From positions 1 to 43,126 of the IMG/VR virus record IMGVR_UViG_3300042304_001000: a DNA stretch of 43,126 nucleotides, one strand, 5' to 3'. This stretch comes from a virus. The notes beneath the pieces are model-generated. The model made no database searches and was not told the DNA's origin. It saw only the letters and a program-made list of their open reading frames with translations. Below are positions 19,405-27,412 of this stretch, in pieces (within the stretch, counting starts at the first letter, position 1; each line of letters begins with the position of its first letter). Made by a program: the position numbers and the translations under genes.

Positions 19405-20036
19405 GGATGCAGGTTTGCTCCATCTTGATAGGCCAATCTTGGGAGGATTCCGTAAAACTTCATGTGCGGAATCGAATCAACCAGCATCTGGATGTCGATT
19501 GGACACCAAACCTTCTGGTTCGTTTTCATCAGGTCGCAAGCACCGCTGTAGTTGACGTAATAACAGTGGGTACACATGCCTCGCGTTAGCCGGTACACGT
19601 TTCCTCCGACATGCTTGTTTTCCTCGTACGGAGAAGCGCAGCAGCTTCCGACGTAGATAACCTGCCAGTCTTCTGGAACATGATCCAACTCTTGCGTGAG
19701 CTGTTCTTTCCAGTTTTCAGACTCAAATTTGCAGTCGTCTTCAACGATCAGAAACGGCTGATCTTTCGGATATGCACCTGACTCAACAGCCCATTTAATG
19801 GCCGACCACACAGAGAAATGGCTGAGTCCAGCGACGATGGACTTCACCTGCATCCTGCCTTTGTCCTTGGAGTTGTAATACTCCGTTGAAATGCCGCAGT
19901 TGGACGCTCTGAAGCCGTAGATTGGAACCGCCTTGATTCCAAAGGATTCCATGTATTTGACGCATTCTTTTTCTCTTGGCCCTTCTGGGAGAGAAACGAT
20001 GAACGTCGGAGATTTTTCGATGTCTATTTTAATCAT
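19401..20036 (-). CDS. GT25-like glycosyltransferase
   Basis: A 211-residue protein: FIVSLPEGPREKECVKYM at the start, GLSHFSVWSAIKWA in the middle, FLIVEDDCKF with E99-D100-D101 as the metal-binding acidic motif, DWQVIYVGSCC, and CPIDIQML near the end. This is the LPS-biosynthesis GT25 pattern, which transfers a sugar to a surface or protein acceptor. It overlaps the GH130-like gene by ATGA and is linked to a methyltransferase-like gene, so it acts in a glycan-modification pathway. Confidence 0.75.
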   Translation of the reverse strand: MIKIDIEKSPTFIVSLPEGPREKECVKYMESFGIKAVPIYGFRASNCGISTEYYNSKDKGRMQVKSIVAGLSHFSVWSAIKWAVESGAYPKDQPFLIVEDDCKFESENWKEQLTQELDHVPEDWQVIYVGSCCASPYEENKHVGGNVYRLTRGMCTHCYYVNYSGACDLMKTNQKVWCPIDIQMLVDSIPHMKFYGILPRLAYQDGANLHP

Positions 20037-20608
20037 GCTGGAACGATGTAGATTACTCCGCGCATTGCGCCGCAGGCTTTTTCAGCCGTGTTGTAGTAAT
20101 GTTTGTATCCCCTACTTTTAACGCTGTAGATTTTGTCGATCTTTGGCTTGATCCACTCAAACGTGTATTCTTGACCGTTGTAGCCGTCGTAACCAAGGCC
20201 ACCACCGGGAACCTTGAAGTCGTGAATCGCGATGACAGGAAGAAGTTCGTACTTGGCGATTGCTTCAAGCTCATCGAGCAATGGGCAGTACGAGTTCCAG
20301 TGTGCGTCGAGGAAGAAGATCGTGTCGTGTCCTACGCCTCGATGCGGAATGACGTAATCCAAAATCGACTCACTTGAGCCGTGGAAAAGCTCAACGTGAA
20401 CCTTTTCTTCGGAGAACTTCTTCGAGCAACGCTCAACCAGTTGCTGATCAATTTCGCACGAAACTGTTTTTTGAAAGTTTCTCGCAAGCCAAACCGTTGT
20501 ATCGCCTTCGTTTGTCCCAGTCTCAACAGCGGTCGTAAGGCTGTACTTGTCTCGCAAACTTAGAAACTCCTCTTGAATGAACGTGTCTCCGTTAAATGGT
20601 GAACCCAT
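20033..20608 (-). CDS. SAM-dependent methyltransferase-like protein
   Basis: A 191-residue protein: AVETGTNEGDTTVWLAR (residues 27-43) is motif I of a class I fold, CEIDQQLVERC holds the ribose-binding acid, and FFLDAHW (98-104) is the motif of O-antigen-linked methyltransferase and TylF-like families. IAIHDFKVPGGG follows. A sugar- or protein-methylating role in the glycan cassette is inferred. Confidence 0.68.
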   Translation of the reverse strand: MGSPFNGDTFIQEEFLSLRDKYSLTTAVETGTNEGDTTVWLARNFQKTVSCEIDQQLVERCSKKFSEEKVHVELFHGSSESILDYVIPHRGVGHDTIFFLDAHWNSYCPLLDELEAIAKYELLPVIAIHDFKVPGGGLGYDGYNGQEYTFEWIKPKIDKIYSVKSRGYKHYYNTAEKACGAMRGVIYIVPA

Positions 20609-20613
20609 AGTTT

Positions 20614-21594
20614 TTAGATTTGATTTAAATTCTCTCCGTCAAAGTCAAAGTAATCGCAATCTCCAACTGGCTTAAATTCTCCGCTTTTTCTGTAAAGTTC
20701 CCGCTCTTGAATTAGATTGAAGCTAGTGTCGATTGTTTTAAAATTCTTTTCTACATGCAAATTTTTGTATTCAAGATCGTCCATAAACTTGCAGAAAGAA
20801 GCTCTAACATCTTCGTGTCTTTTGTAATCTGATTTGAAAACTCGTTTTGCATAAAAATCATCATTGGGATTTTCATCGCACCAGTGCATCGGACCGTCTT
20901 CAATTATCTGGCAGTTTTTGTTGAAAAACAACTTGTCCGCATAACCAGCTAATTCCAATCTGATTCCAAAATTGCAATCTTCGCACCCTTTTCTTGCAAA
21001 GAATTCATCGTAACCATTTATTTTTTCAAGAAACTCGACCGGAATACTGATGTTGCTTCCAAATGCCCATCCACCTCGAATCGATATTTTTTCATCTCCC
21101 GTTTGAGCTGGAGAACGGGCGTCTTCCTGATCTACCTTGAAGCTTAAGATTTTGTTGTTTTCTATAACTATTTTAGAAACCTTTTTGTAAGATCCACAAA
21201 GAACAATCTTATCTTCAGCAGCTTTTCTGTGATAGTTTATCCATCCATCACACAGCGCGCTTAGATCATCGACAAAAACAATATGGTCATGTTCTGCAAC
21301 GAGGATTCCGGTGTTTCTGGTCGCAGAAACATCAAAGAAATTGATTTTTGTTTTTCGATGTTTTCCTATCCAAATCGATGGTTTGGGAGATATGTGCAGA
21401 TATTCAAATCTGCCATTCACGATTTTCTTTAGCTTTTCTTTTCTGTCCTCTTCGTAGTCAACGAAAGAGTCGATGAAGACAATCTGATCGGTGACAACTC
21501 CTGATTCGTACTGGGAAATCAAGGTTTCAACGAACCATTGAAACATCGGCTGCTTTCTAGCCGTTACATAGTTGATCGATAATTTTATGCCCAT
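20614..21594 (-). CDS. GT2-like (GT-A fold) glycosyltransferase
   Basis: A 326-residue protein: SINYVTARKQPMFQW starts the nucleotide-binding fold, SATRNTGILVAEHDHIVFVD contains the D-x-D-like FVDD (107-110), and GWAFGSNISIPVEF and GCEDCNFGIRLELAGY give the C-terminal acceptor-side E205-D206. It should transfer a sugar from a nucleotide-sugar. The gene is visibly richer in A+T than the portal gene, which suggests a separate origin. It is the first gene of the cassette after the portal. Confidence 0.72.
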   Translation of the reverse strand: MGIKLSINYVTARKQPMFQWFVETLISQYESGVVTDQIVFIDSFVDYEEDRKEKLKKIVNGRFEYLHISPKPSIWIGKHRKTKINFFDVSATRNTGILVAEHDHIVFVDDLSALCDGWINYHRKAAEDKIVLCGSYKKVSKIVIENNKILSFKVDQEDARSPAQTGDEKISIRGGWAFGSNISIPVEFLEKINGYDEFFARKGCEDCNFGIRLELAGYADKLFFNKNCQIIEDGPMHWCDENPNDDFYAKRVFKSDYKRHEDVRASFCKFMDDLEYKNLHVEKNFKTIDTSFNLIQERELYRKSGEFKPVGDCDYFDFDGENLNQI

Positions 21595-21597
21595 TTT

Positions 21598-23847
21598 TCA
21601 TCCCTGACGCGACAAGTTGGATTCCGCAGTTGCGTTCGCACGCTGAATATCAGCGGTTGTCTTCGCATTCCGGCGTGACAAATCTGCCATCGCCTTCGTG
21701 TTCTGACGCTGGATGTTGGCCATAGTCTCGGCGTTTTGGCGAGCGATTTTCGCCTGAACCTCCGCGTTCATCACGGCGGTGCGAGGATCAGAGCCTTGCT
21801 GAATTGCTTGAGCCTGCTGCTGCTGAGCCATCGCTTGCTGCTGCTCTTGGAGCATCTGGCCAAGCTGCTCGACGGTCTGCCCGAGCATTCCAAGCTGCTG
21901 GACGTACGCATCGACCTGCTGCTTGCGCGACGGATCGGTTGCCAGCCTCTGGATGTGCTGCTGAACATGCCGACCAATACCCTGCATGAAGAGCATAATT
22001 TCCTCTGGGTTTCCGCCACCTTGAAGCGAGGACGCTGCTTCGTTCGCCGCGCCAAGGTGAGTCTCGATGTGGATAATCTGATTCTGCGTATCGGTGACGA
22101 GCGGCATGTTGCCCTGACGTAGTGAGGCGTGTTCCAGAACGGCCAGAGCGGCTTGATCCTGCGTGCGAGACGACTGGAGCTGCGAAGGTAGATAACGATC
22201 CACCATCTGTTGGCCAACCTGTGCGGCAATATAGTCTTTGAGCAGGTTAATTTTGCCGCCCTCTGGAAGCGAACCGGACAACTGGAGAAGCGAACCGAGG
22301 AGCTGTTGCTTAGCAAACTGTGAACCTTGGCCCACAGTCCTAGTCGCTTCAACGTAGTCGATATCGATCATCGCCTGCACAGGAACACCACGCTCTTTGC
22401 ATCGACGCTGGAACTCGATGGCGTCCTTATCGGACTTCGTAATCGGGTTCAGATTAGGATTCGAAGCGCGGTTGTACCGCTCCTCAAAAAAAGAATCGAG
22501 CTGAGTGTAATACCGGCTCAATTGGGTTTTACCGATGGCGGACTGCTGCGAGACGATGGCTTGGACTTCCGTCGCTGTACGGGGGTTGCCCTGCGGCTTG
22601 TTGAGCGATTGGCGATACTGAGAGAGATTGCCTTGAAGAACATTTTCAAGGTCCGCATTGACCGCCATTGGAGCATCCAGAACTCCAGCAATATTCTGCT
22701 GAACGACTTCGTAATCTGGCGGAAGAATGGCATACGGTCCTTGCTGTACGACGCTTGTCTTGCTCAGCGCATTGGCGTTCAGGGGTCGGAATAGAATCTG
22801 AGTCCTCGCAAACGCGCTATCTACCATTGAGCAGCGAAGACGATTCTTTAGCTCCATCGGCTGAAGCATCTTGATGCCCAAGCCCTTAACGCCGTGATGC
22901 TCGCCGTCGCCACGGTCGTAGTACATCGGATGAATGACCTGCTCCCACCGGCTGAACCGGCGAAGCTTGCGATACATAAAGCTCTCGCTGTCGCGTTCGT
23001 CGATGATTACATGGCTGATCTGACCATCGAATTCCTTGTAGAAAACGTGGCACATCAAGACCACCTCGGAACGAGCGGAAAACGTGATGTCGTTTGAGCG
23101 AAGCTGCTTCTGGAAGAACTCCCAGTCGTACTGAACGCCTGAGCGATACGGCTCGGGCATCGCCGCACGAATGCGCTGGCGGACATAATCGACATCCCAA
23201 CCGGAAGCTTTTGCCGCCTTTTCGTCTTGGATCTTCTCGAACAGATCATCCACGCCCATGCGCGTGCGGACGCAGGCCACCTTCCAGTCGCTTACGTTTG
23301 ACTTAGTGCCGTCTGGGACGAGCAGATCCGTCGCCATGATGGCTTTGCAGCGCCAGTTGGTGTTGTCCTCGAAGATCAGCGGACCATCGCCAATAAGAAC
23401 CATCTCACGCTGCGAGAGCTGCATGATATAATCAAAGTCCTTGTCGAGCTTTTGGAGCCGGTCAAACTCCTCGGTGATGATCTTCGACCATTCCTCCCGC
23501 TTATCCATGTCGTTGCCGTACGCGGTACGAATGTTCGTGTAGGTCGGAACCTCGGCGAACACGTCGTAGAAGGCGGACATTGCCAGCGTGAGGAACGCTT
23601 CCGACTCGCGGAAGTTGACGTTGGTGCGGAACGCTTGGTTGTTGCGGCGCAGTTCTGCTGGATTGTACGGAGGATTTCCATCGACCAGACCGCGCAGCTT
23701 GGCTCGCGTACTATTACGCAGCTCATCAGCCATGATAAGCTTCTGGAAGATTTCGCGAGCGGATGCCGCGTCGGCTATGCGCGTTTCAGGCGCTTTGCCG
23801 TCTTCGTTGATAGTTTCAAGCGGCAGTTGGGCTAGGTTTCCGTACAT
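21598..23847 (-). CDS. portal protein
   Basis: A 749-residue protein. Podovirus-type portal features: about 600 residues of mixed core, a helical C-terminal barrel and Gln-rich segments (QQQQAMAQQQQAQAIQQ). The last 60 residues hold about four copies of an 11-residue unit like RQNAETMANIQ, RQNTKAMADLS, RRNAKTTADIQ and RANATAESNLS, which should form a long tube of helices. It forms the dodecameric DNA gate at one capsid vertex. It overlaps the upstream Cys-rich gene by 16 bp. Confidence 0.85.
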   Translation of the reverse strand: MYGNLAQLPLETINEDGKAPETRIADAASAREIFQKLIMADELRNSTRAKLRGLVDGNPPYNPAELRRNNQAFRTNVNFRESEAFLTLAMSAFYDVFAEVPTYTNIRTAYGNDMDKREEWSKIITEEFDRLQKLDKDFDYIMQLSQREMVLIGDGPLIFEDNTNWRCKAIMATDLLVPDGTKSNVSDWKVACVRTRMGVDDLFEKIQDEKAAKASGWDVDYVRQRIRAAMPEPYRSGVQYDWEFFQKQLRSNDITFSARSEVVLMCHVFYKEFDGQISHVIIDERDSESFMYRKLRRFSRWEQVIHPMYYDRGDGEHHGVKGLGIKMLQPMELKNRLRCSMVDSAFARTQILFRPLNANALSKTSVVQQGPYAILPPDYEVVQQNIAGVLDAPMAVNADLENVLQGNLSQYRQSLNKPQGNPRTATEVQAIVSQQSAIGKTQLSRYYTQLDSFFEERYNRASNPNLNPITKSDKDAIEFQRRCKERGVPVQAMIDIDYVEATRTVGQGSQFAKQQLLGSLLQLSGSLPEGGKINLLKDYIAAQVGQQMVDRYLPSQLQSSRTQDQAALAVLEHASLRQGNMPLVTDTQNQIIHIETHLGAANEAASSLQGGGNPEEIMLFMQGIGRHVQQHIQRLATDPSRKQQVDAYVQQLGMLGQTVEQLGQMLQEQQQAMAQQQQAQAIQQGSDPRTAVMNAEVQAKIARQNAETMANIQRQNTKAMADLSRRNAKTTADIQRANATAESNLSRQG

Positions 23848-24461
23848 GGTCGTTTTTTCCAGCAGTGAGCCGGAAGGTTTTCGTTCTCTGTAGCGTCCGA
23901 GAATTTATGAAGGGTTTCAATGGGAAACCAAACCATGCTTCTGATAAAGCAACCGCAAAACTCGCAGCTTTGCAGGCTTTCGTCTACCGGAGTGCTGCCG
24001 TGTTGAGAGAAAGTTTTGACAGCATCCTTCAATACACGGGCGTTGCATCCGGTGCATCCAAGTGGTTTTCGGTTGAACGAACAAGTTGAGCAGATGCTTG
24101 CGCGTCGATTTGCTTCCGCCTGATCCACCTTACCGCCGCCAACCGTAAGTCCGTGGAGAAGACTCATGCTGAACCGAATGACGTCTCCGATCTGAAGCGA
24201 TTTACGTCCCTCTGGCTTGGGAACATTAACTTCGTTGTAAGAGCAATTGGCACCGTTACGACACGCATATTCGGTGATTAAATCGTCAAGGTTGCTCGGA
24301 ATTTGAATAGCGTTCGCCGTGTAGTGATTGCGGACAAACTCATGGAGCTGCGCCCACGATCCTCCGGGTACTTCAATCCCAGTTTCAGGAATGCGGTAAT
24401 GCCATCCGCCGGGGATGACCATGTGTTCGTTCAGAACTTTGTAACCAGTGGTTTTGCTCAT
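23832..24461 (-). CDS. conserved Cys-rich protein between terminase and portal
   Basis: A 209-residue protein. The N-terminal half starts MSKTTGYKVLNEHMVIPGGW, and the centre to C-terminal part has CSTCSFNRKPLGCTGC and CEFCGCFIRSM, so about eight Cys could bind two zinc ions. It lies between portal and TerL, like a conserved hypothetical of uncultured phages. It might be a packaging or head-completion factor. It overlaps the upstream TerL gene by ATGA. Confidence 0.72.
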   Translation of the reverse strand: MSKTTGYKVLNEHMVIPGGWHYRIPETGIEVPGGSWAQLHEFVRNHYTANAIQIPSNLDDLITEYACRNGANCSYNEVNVPKPEGRKSLQIGDVIRFSMSLLHGLTVGGGKVDQAEANRRASICSTCSFNRKPLGCTGCNARVLKDAVKTFSQHGSTPVDESLQSCEFCGCFIRSMVWFPIETLHKFSDATENENLPAHCWKKRPCTET

Positions 24462-26158
24462 GCTTCAATCGTTTCGTCGTAGTAAATTGAATCTGCGTCC
24501 TTCACTAGCTTTTCCCACACCTTGTCCATCTTCGTGAAGCGCGGCTCTAAAACAGCAGTTTTGCGGACTAGATCAAGCAAGACTACAGCAGCGTCGGCCA
24601 AATCAGGCGATTTTCCGGTCCGTTGCTTCATCACGGTCTTGGATTCGACCGATATCTTTCGCTTCGAATCATCGAACATACGGGCGCAGAACTCTTGCAA
24701 CGTCTCGATGTCCATGCCTCCTAAACGCTCCTCAACGGCCCATTTACGCATCGAGAACCAGAGTTCCGTTACCTTTCTATCGTAAGCCTCATTGCATGGC
24801 CTACTGTCCTCGTCGCTGACAGGAATCGTTGATGGCGAGCCACCGAACTCAACGCGATGAATTACGCCCCATTCGCGGGTCAAGATGTCAGCCAACCCAC
24901 CGCCTTCACCGCTTGAATCCAGACCAAACTTGTCCGGTGGAACGCCGCGCTTGTTGCATTCCTCTTTAACCCGATTGGCTATCTGGTAATGCACCGGCTC
25001 CGTTAGCTGAGCGTTGACGGATATGTGGATGATGTCTTGAAAAAGTATGCTGACCTTGTCGTTTGCGGTGCCAACTTTGGCAAAGCGAAGGATACATCTG
25101 TCGCCGCCAAAGCCCGGATCAAGACCGGCAACGATTTGGACGTTGGTCGTAAACACCAAACTTTTTGTAGGTGTGTGCGTCTCGATCAGTGATTCGGACA
25201 AGACCGTCTTGACCATGCCGTCTGGCGACCAGAATCCGCGTGTGTACTTCCAAAACGTAGGGCTTTGCTCGCCCTCATGTCGCATAGCCGACAAGACCTG
25301 ATCCTGAGTAATGAGGTACGGATACTTTGTGCGCCCCTCGCTGATGTTGGGCGACTTCATGCCGTCAAAGCGTCGGCACATCCCGCGTTCTGTTAGCCAA
25401 TGCTGGTCTTCAATCGTTACGCTGCGCCAGCCTTTTGCCGGTGTACAGAAGCGTCCATGCGGATCAAACTTTGAGGCAGGGTTTCCAATGACCAACATCT
25501 TGAACTCGCGGCAACCCTTAGAAAGGTTCGTACACGCTTCGAAAGCCGCTTCAGGCGTATCCGTAGCTTCGTCGATAATAACCATCACACGCTCGGCGTG
25601 GATACCCTGAATGTTGGCCACAGCCTTCGATGTGTTGCCCTCGGCGACGGCGATAGCGGAAATTGAATGCCGGTCGTCTCCTTTGATAGCTTGAAGACTC
25701 ATCTTCGAATCGACCATGTTTCCGGGGAATCCGCGTGATTTCCGAACAAGATCCTGAAGATTGGCCCACATACGCTTTCGGATCATCTTTGCCGTCGTAG
25801 ACGTGAGAACAACGGTTGTCTTGGAGGGGTTTGCCAGCCACCAAACAGTCGCAAAGAGCGTCGCGCCGAAAGTCTTTCCGCTCGCACCGCAACCGGCCCA
25901 TCCGACGTAGTCGTGTTCGCAAAGACCTTCGACTTGTGCTTCGAGCCACGGGTTCCAGCTCATCTTCGGCCATAACATTTTCGTGGCGTTACGAAAATGA
26001 TCGAAAGTGCCTAGTCCGCCCTCATTCGGTTGGAGCCGATTTCGGAATGCGTAGAGTTCCAGTTCTAGGTCTGGAATCTTGACGGGCGAACGAATCCCGT
26101 ACTTGTGGTCGATCAATGGATGCTCTGACACTTGCTCTGGCATAGTTTGGCCTTGCAT
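24458..26158 (-). CDS. terL: terminase large subunit
   Basis: 566 residues from the ATG at 26158 (MQGQTMPEQ; an ATG at 26143 is also possible). ATPase: Walker A GCGASGKT (about 89-96) and Walker B VMVIIDEATD (about 191-200). Nuclease: GLDPGFGGD (about 346-354), FGLDSSGEGGG and DLADAAVVLLD, giving the RNase-H-like acidic triad. It pumps DNA into the procapsid through the portal and cuts the concatemer. A longer frame from 26209 would overlap the divergent adhesin start at 26198. The small subunit may be 10089-10535. Confidence 0.92.
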   Translation of the reverse strand: MQGQTMPEQVSEHPLIDHKYGIRSPVKIPDLELELYAFRNRLQPNEGGLGTFDHFRNATKMLWPKMSWNPWLEAQVEGLCEHDYVGWAGCGASGKTFGATLFATVWWLANPSKTTVVLTSTTAKMIRKRMWANLQDLVRKSRGFPGNMVDSKMSLQAIKGDDRHSISAIAVAEGNTSKAVANIQGIHAERVMVIIDEATDTPEAAFEACTNLSKGCREFKMLVIGNPASKFDPHGRFCTPAKGWRSVTIEDQHWLTERGMCRRFDGMKSPNISEGRTKYPYLITQDQVLSAMRHEGEQSPTFWKYTRGFWSPDGMVKTVLSESLIETHTPTKSLVFTTNVQIVAGLDPGFGGDRCILRFAKVGTANDKVSILFQDIIHISVNAQLTEPVHYQIANRVKEECNKRGVPPDKFGLDSSGEGGGLADILTREWGVIHRVEFGGSPSTIPVSDEDSRPCNEAYDRKVTELWFSMRKWAVEERLGGMDIETLQEFCARMFDDSKRKISVESKTVMKQRTGKSPDLADAAVVLLDLVRKTAVLEPRFTKMDKVWEKLVKDADSIYYDETIEA

Positions 26159-26197
26159 TAGTTCTCGCTGGACTTGACGGTCTGGCAAAGGAAAAAT

Positions 26198-27409
26198 ATG
26201 CCGTCGCAACTTGTTTCTTCAACCGGCTGTTGCCAGCCTTGCGATACCGTTCCGGTTGTCGTGAACGTCCCCGGACCACAGGGTGCTGCGGGTACTAACG
26301 GAACGAACGGCGCTGCTGGCGTCAACGTGTTCAGCTTCACAACTGCGTCGTTTATAGTTCCAGCGTTTGGGTCGTCGGTCGTTGTTCCTCTTGCCGTAAC
26401 TTCGTTTCTCCCAGAATCGGCTTCTGGACAGTTTTTTGTCTCAGTTCAGGGGTGCGGTTACTTGCAGGTAATGGACGTAACCGGACTCAATGTAACGCTT
26501 AAAAACCCGCTTGCAGGCGTTCTTGGAGTACCGAACGCAATTCCGACGACGGTAATAGCAACCAACGCGATTGTGACTTTGGCAGGTGCGCTTGGCGCTA
26601 CGGGTGCGGCAGGAGCGTCTGGCGGAGCATCCTCCGCAGCGACGTACATTGTTCGAACTCCCGACGCATCGGTTCCGAGTGCGACGGCGCTCAATTCATT
26701 TTCATCTGGTTATCTCAAGACCCAAGGGTCGAGCGGATCTGGGTTTCTATCGACCGTTGCAACGGTTCCAGTGGGCGATATTAGCGGCGTGTTGCCGGTC
26801 GCAAACGGTGGAACGAACCTATCGACCGTACCTACCAATGGCCAACTGCTCATTGGCAACGGAACGGGATACACGCTGGCAAGTCTGACCGCAGGCTCAA
26901 ACATCACGATTACTCCCGGTGCAGGAACGATCAGCATCGCATCGACGGCCAGCGGAGCAGCGTTCAACTACGTCACGTTTACGCGGAGGGTGACTGGTCT
27001 TGGAGCTGCAAATGCCCCGAATGTCAGTTCAACTTCGGCAAGCAATCCATACAGCACATCTGTTTACACGACAGCGTCTTACGCTGGCCTTGATTCAGCT
27101 TCTGGATTCACCGCTTCAAGCGGTCGGTTTACGGTTCCGTACACCGGATACTACAGAATAGACGCTTATTTCAATCTTGATGCGGTAGGAGCAACCGCAA
27201 ACGTTACTGTTTTTATCAGAAGAAACGGCTCTGATGTTTTAGCGTCAAAATCATTCGTTGTTACATCCAGTGGATACAATCCAGTATCTCTTGTTTATAT
27301 TGATCAAGCAACCGCTCTAACTGATTTTTATGAGGTTTTGATTGGTACAGATCAAAATCTTTACGTCGATCAAGGCTCCTCATTCTCTGTCCAACGGATT
27401 CAGGCTTAA
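26198..27409 (+). CDS. collagen-like/C1q-like adhesin (tail fibre)
   Basis: A 403-residue protein: Cys-containing N-terminal (SSTGCCQPCDTVP), a short collagen-like run (GPQGAAGTNGTNGAAG), a beta-rich middle with GVLPVANGGTNL and NGQLLIGNGTGYTLAS (typical fibre repeats), and a C-terminal jelly-roll of C1q/TNF type (GRFTVPYTGYYRIDAYFNL, VTVFIRRNGSDV, DFYEVLIGTDQNLYV). It is probably trimeric and binds the host surface. The start MPSQLVSSTG is 39 bp from the divergent TerL start. Confidence 0.78.
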   Translation: MPSQLVSSTGCCQPCDTVPVVVNVPGPQGAAGTNGTNGAAGVNVFSFTTASFIVPAFGSSVVVPLAVTSFLPESASGQFFVSVQGCGYLQVMDVTGLNVTLKNPLAGVLGVPNAIPTTVIATNAIVTLAGALGATGAAGASGGASSAATYIVRTPDASVPSATALNSFSSGYLKTQGSSGSGFLSTVATVPVGDISGVLPVANGGTNLSTVPTNGQLLIGNGTGYTLASLTAGSNITITPGAGTISIASTASGAAFNYVTFTRRVTGLGAANAPNVSSTSASNPYSTSVYTTASYAGLDSASGFTASSGRFTVPYTGYYRIDAYFNLDAVGATANVTVFIRRNGSDVLASKSFVVTSSGYNPVSLVYIDQATALTDFYEVLIGTDQNLYVDQGSSFSVQRIQA

Positions 27410-27412
27410 GCC

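Noticed and set aside
26174-26202. TTGACG with TATGCC 17 bp downstream, as a promoter for the adhesin
   Set aside because: The -10 would lie on the start codon itself, giving a transcript that begins inside the gene; there is no supporting leader.
26198-27409. Diversity-generating retroelement acting on an adhesin
   Set aside because: No reverse transcriptase gene and no near-identical template/variable repeat pair was seen.
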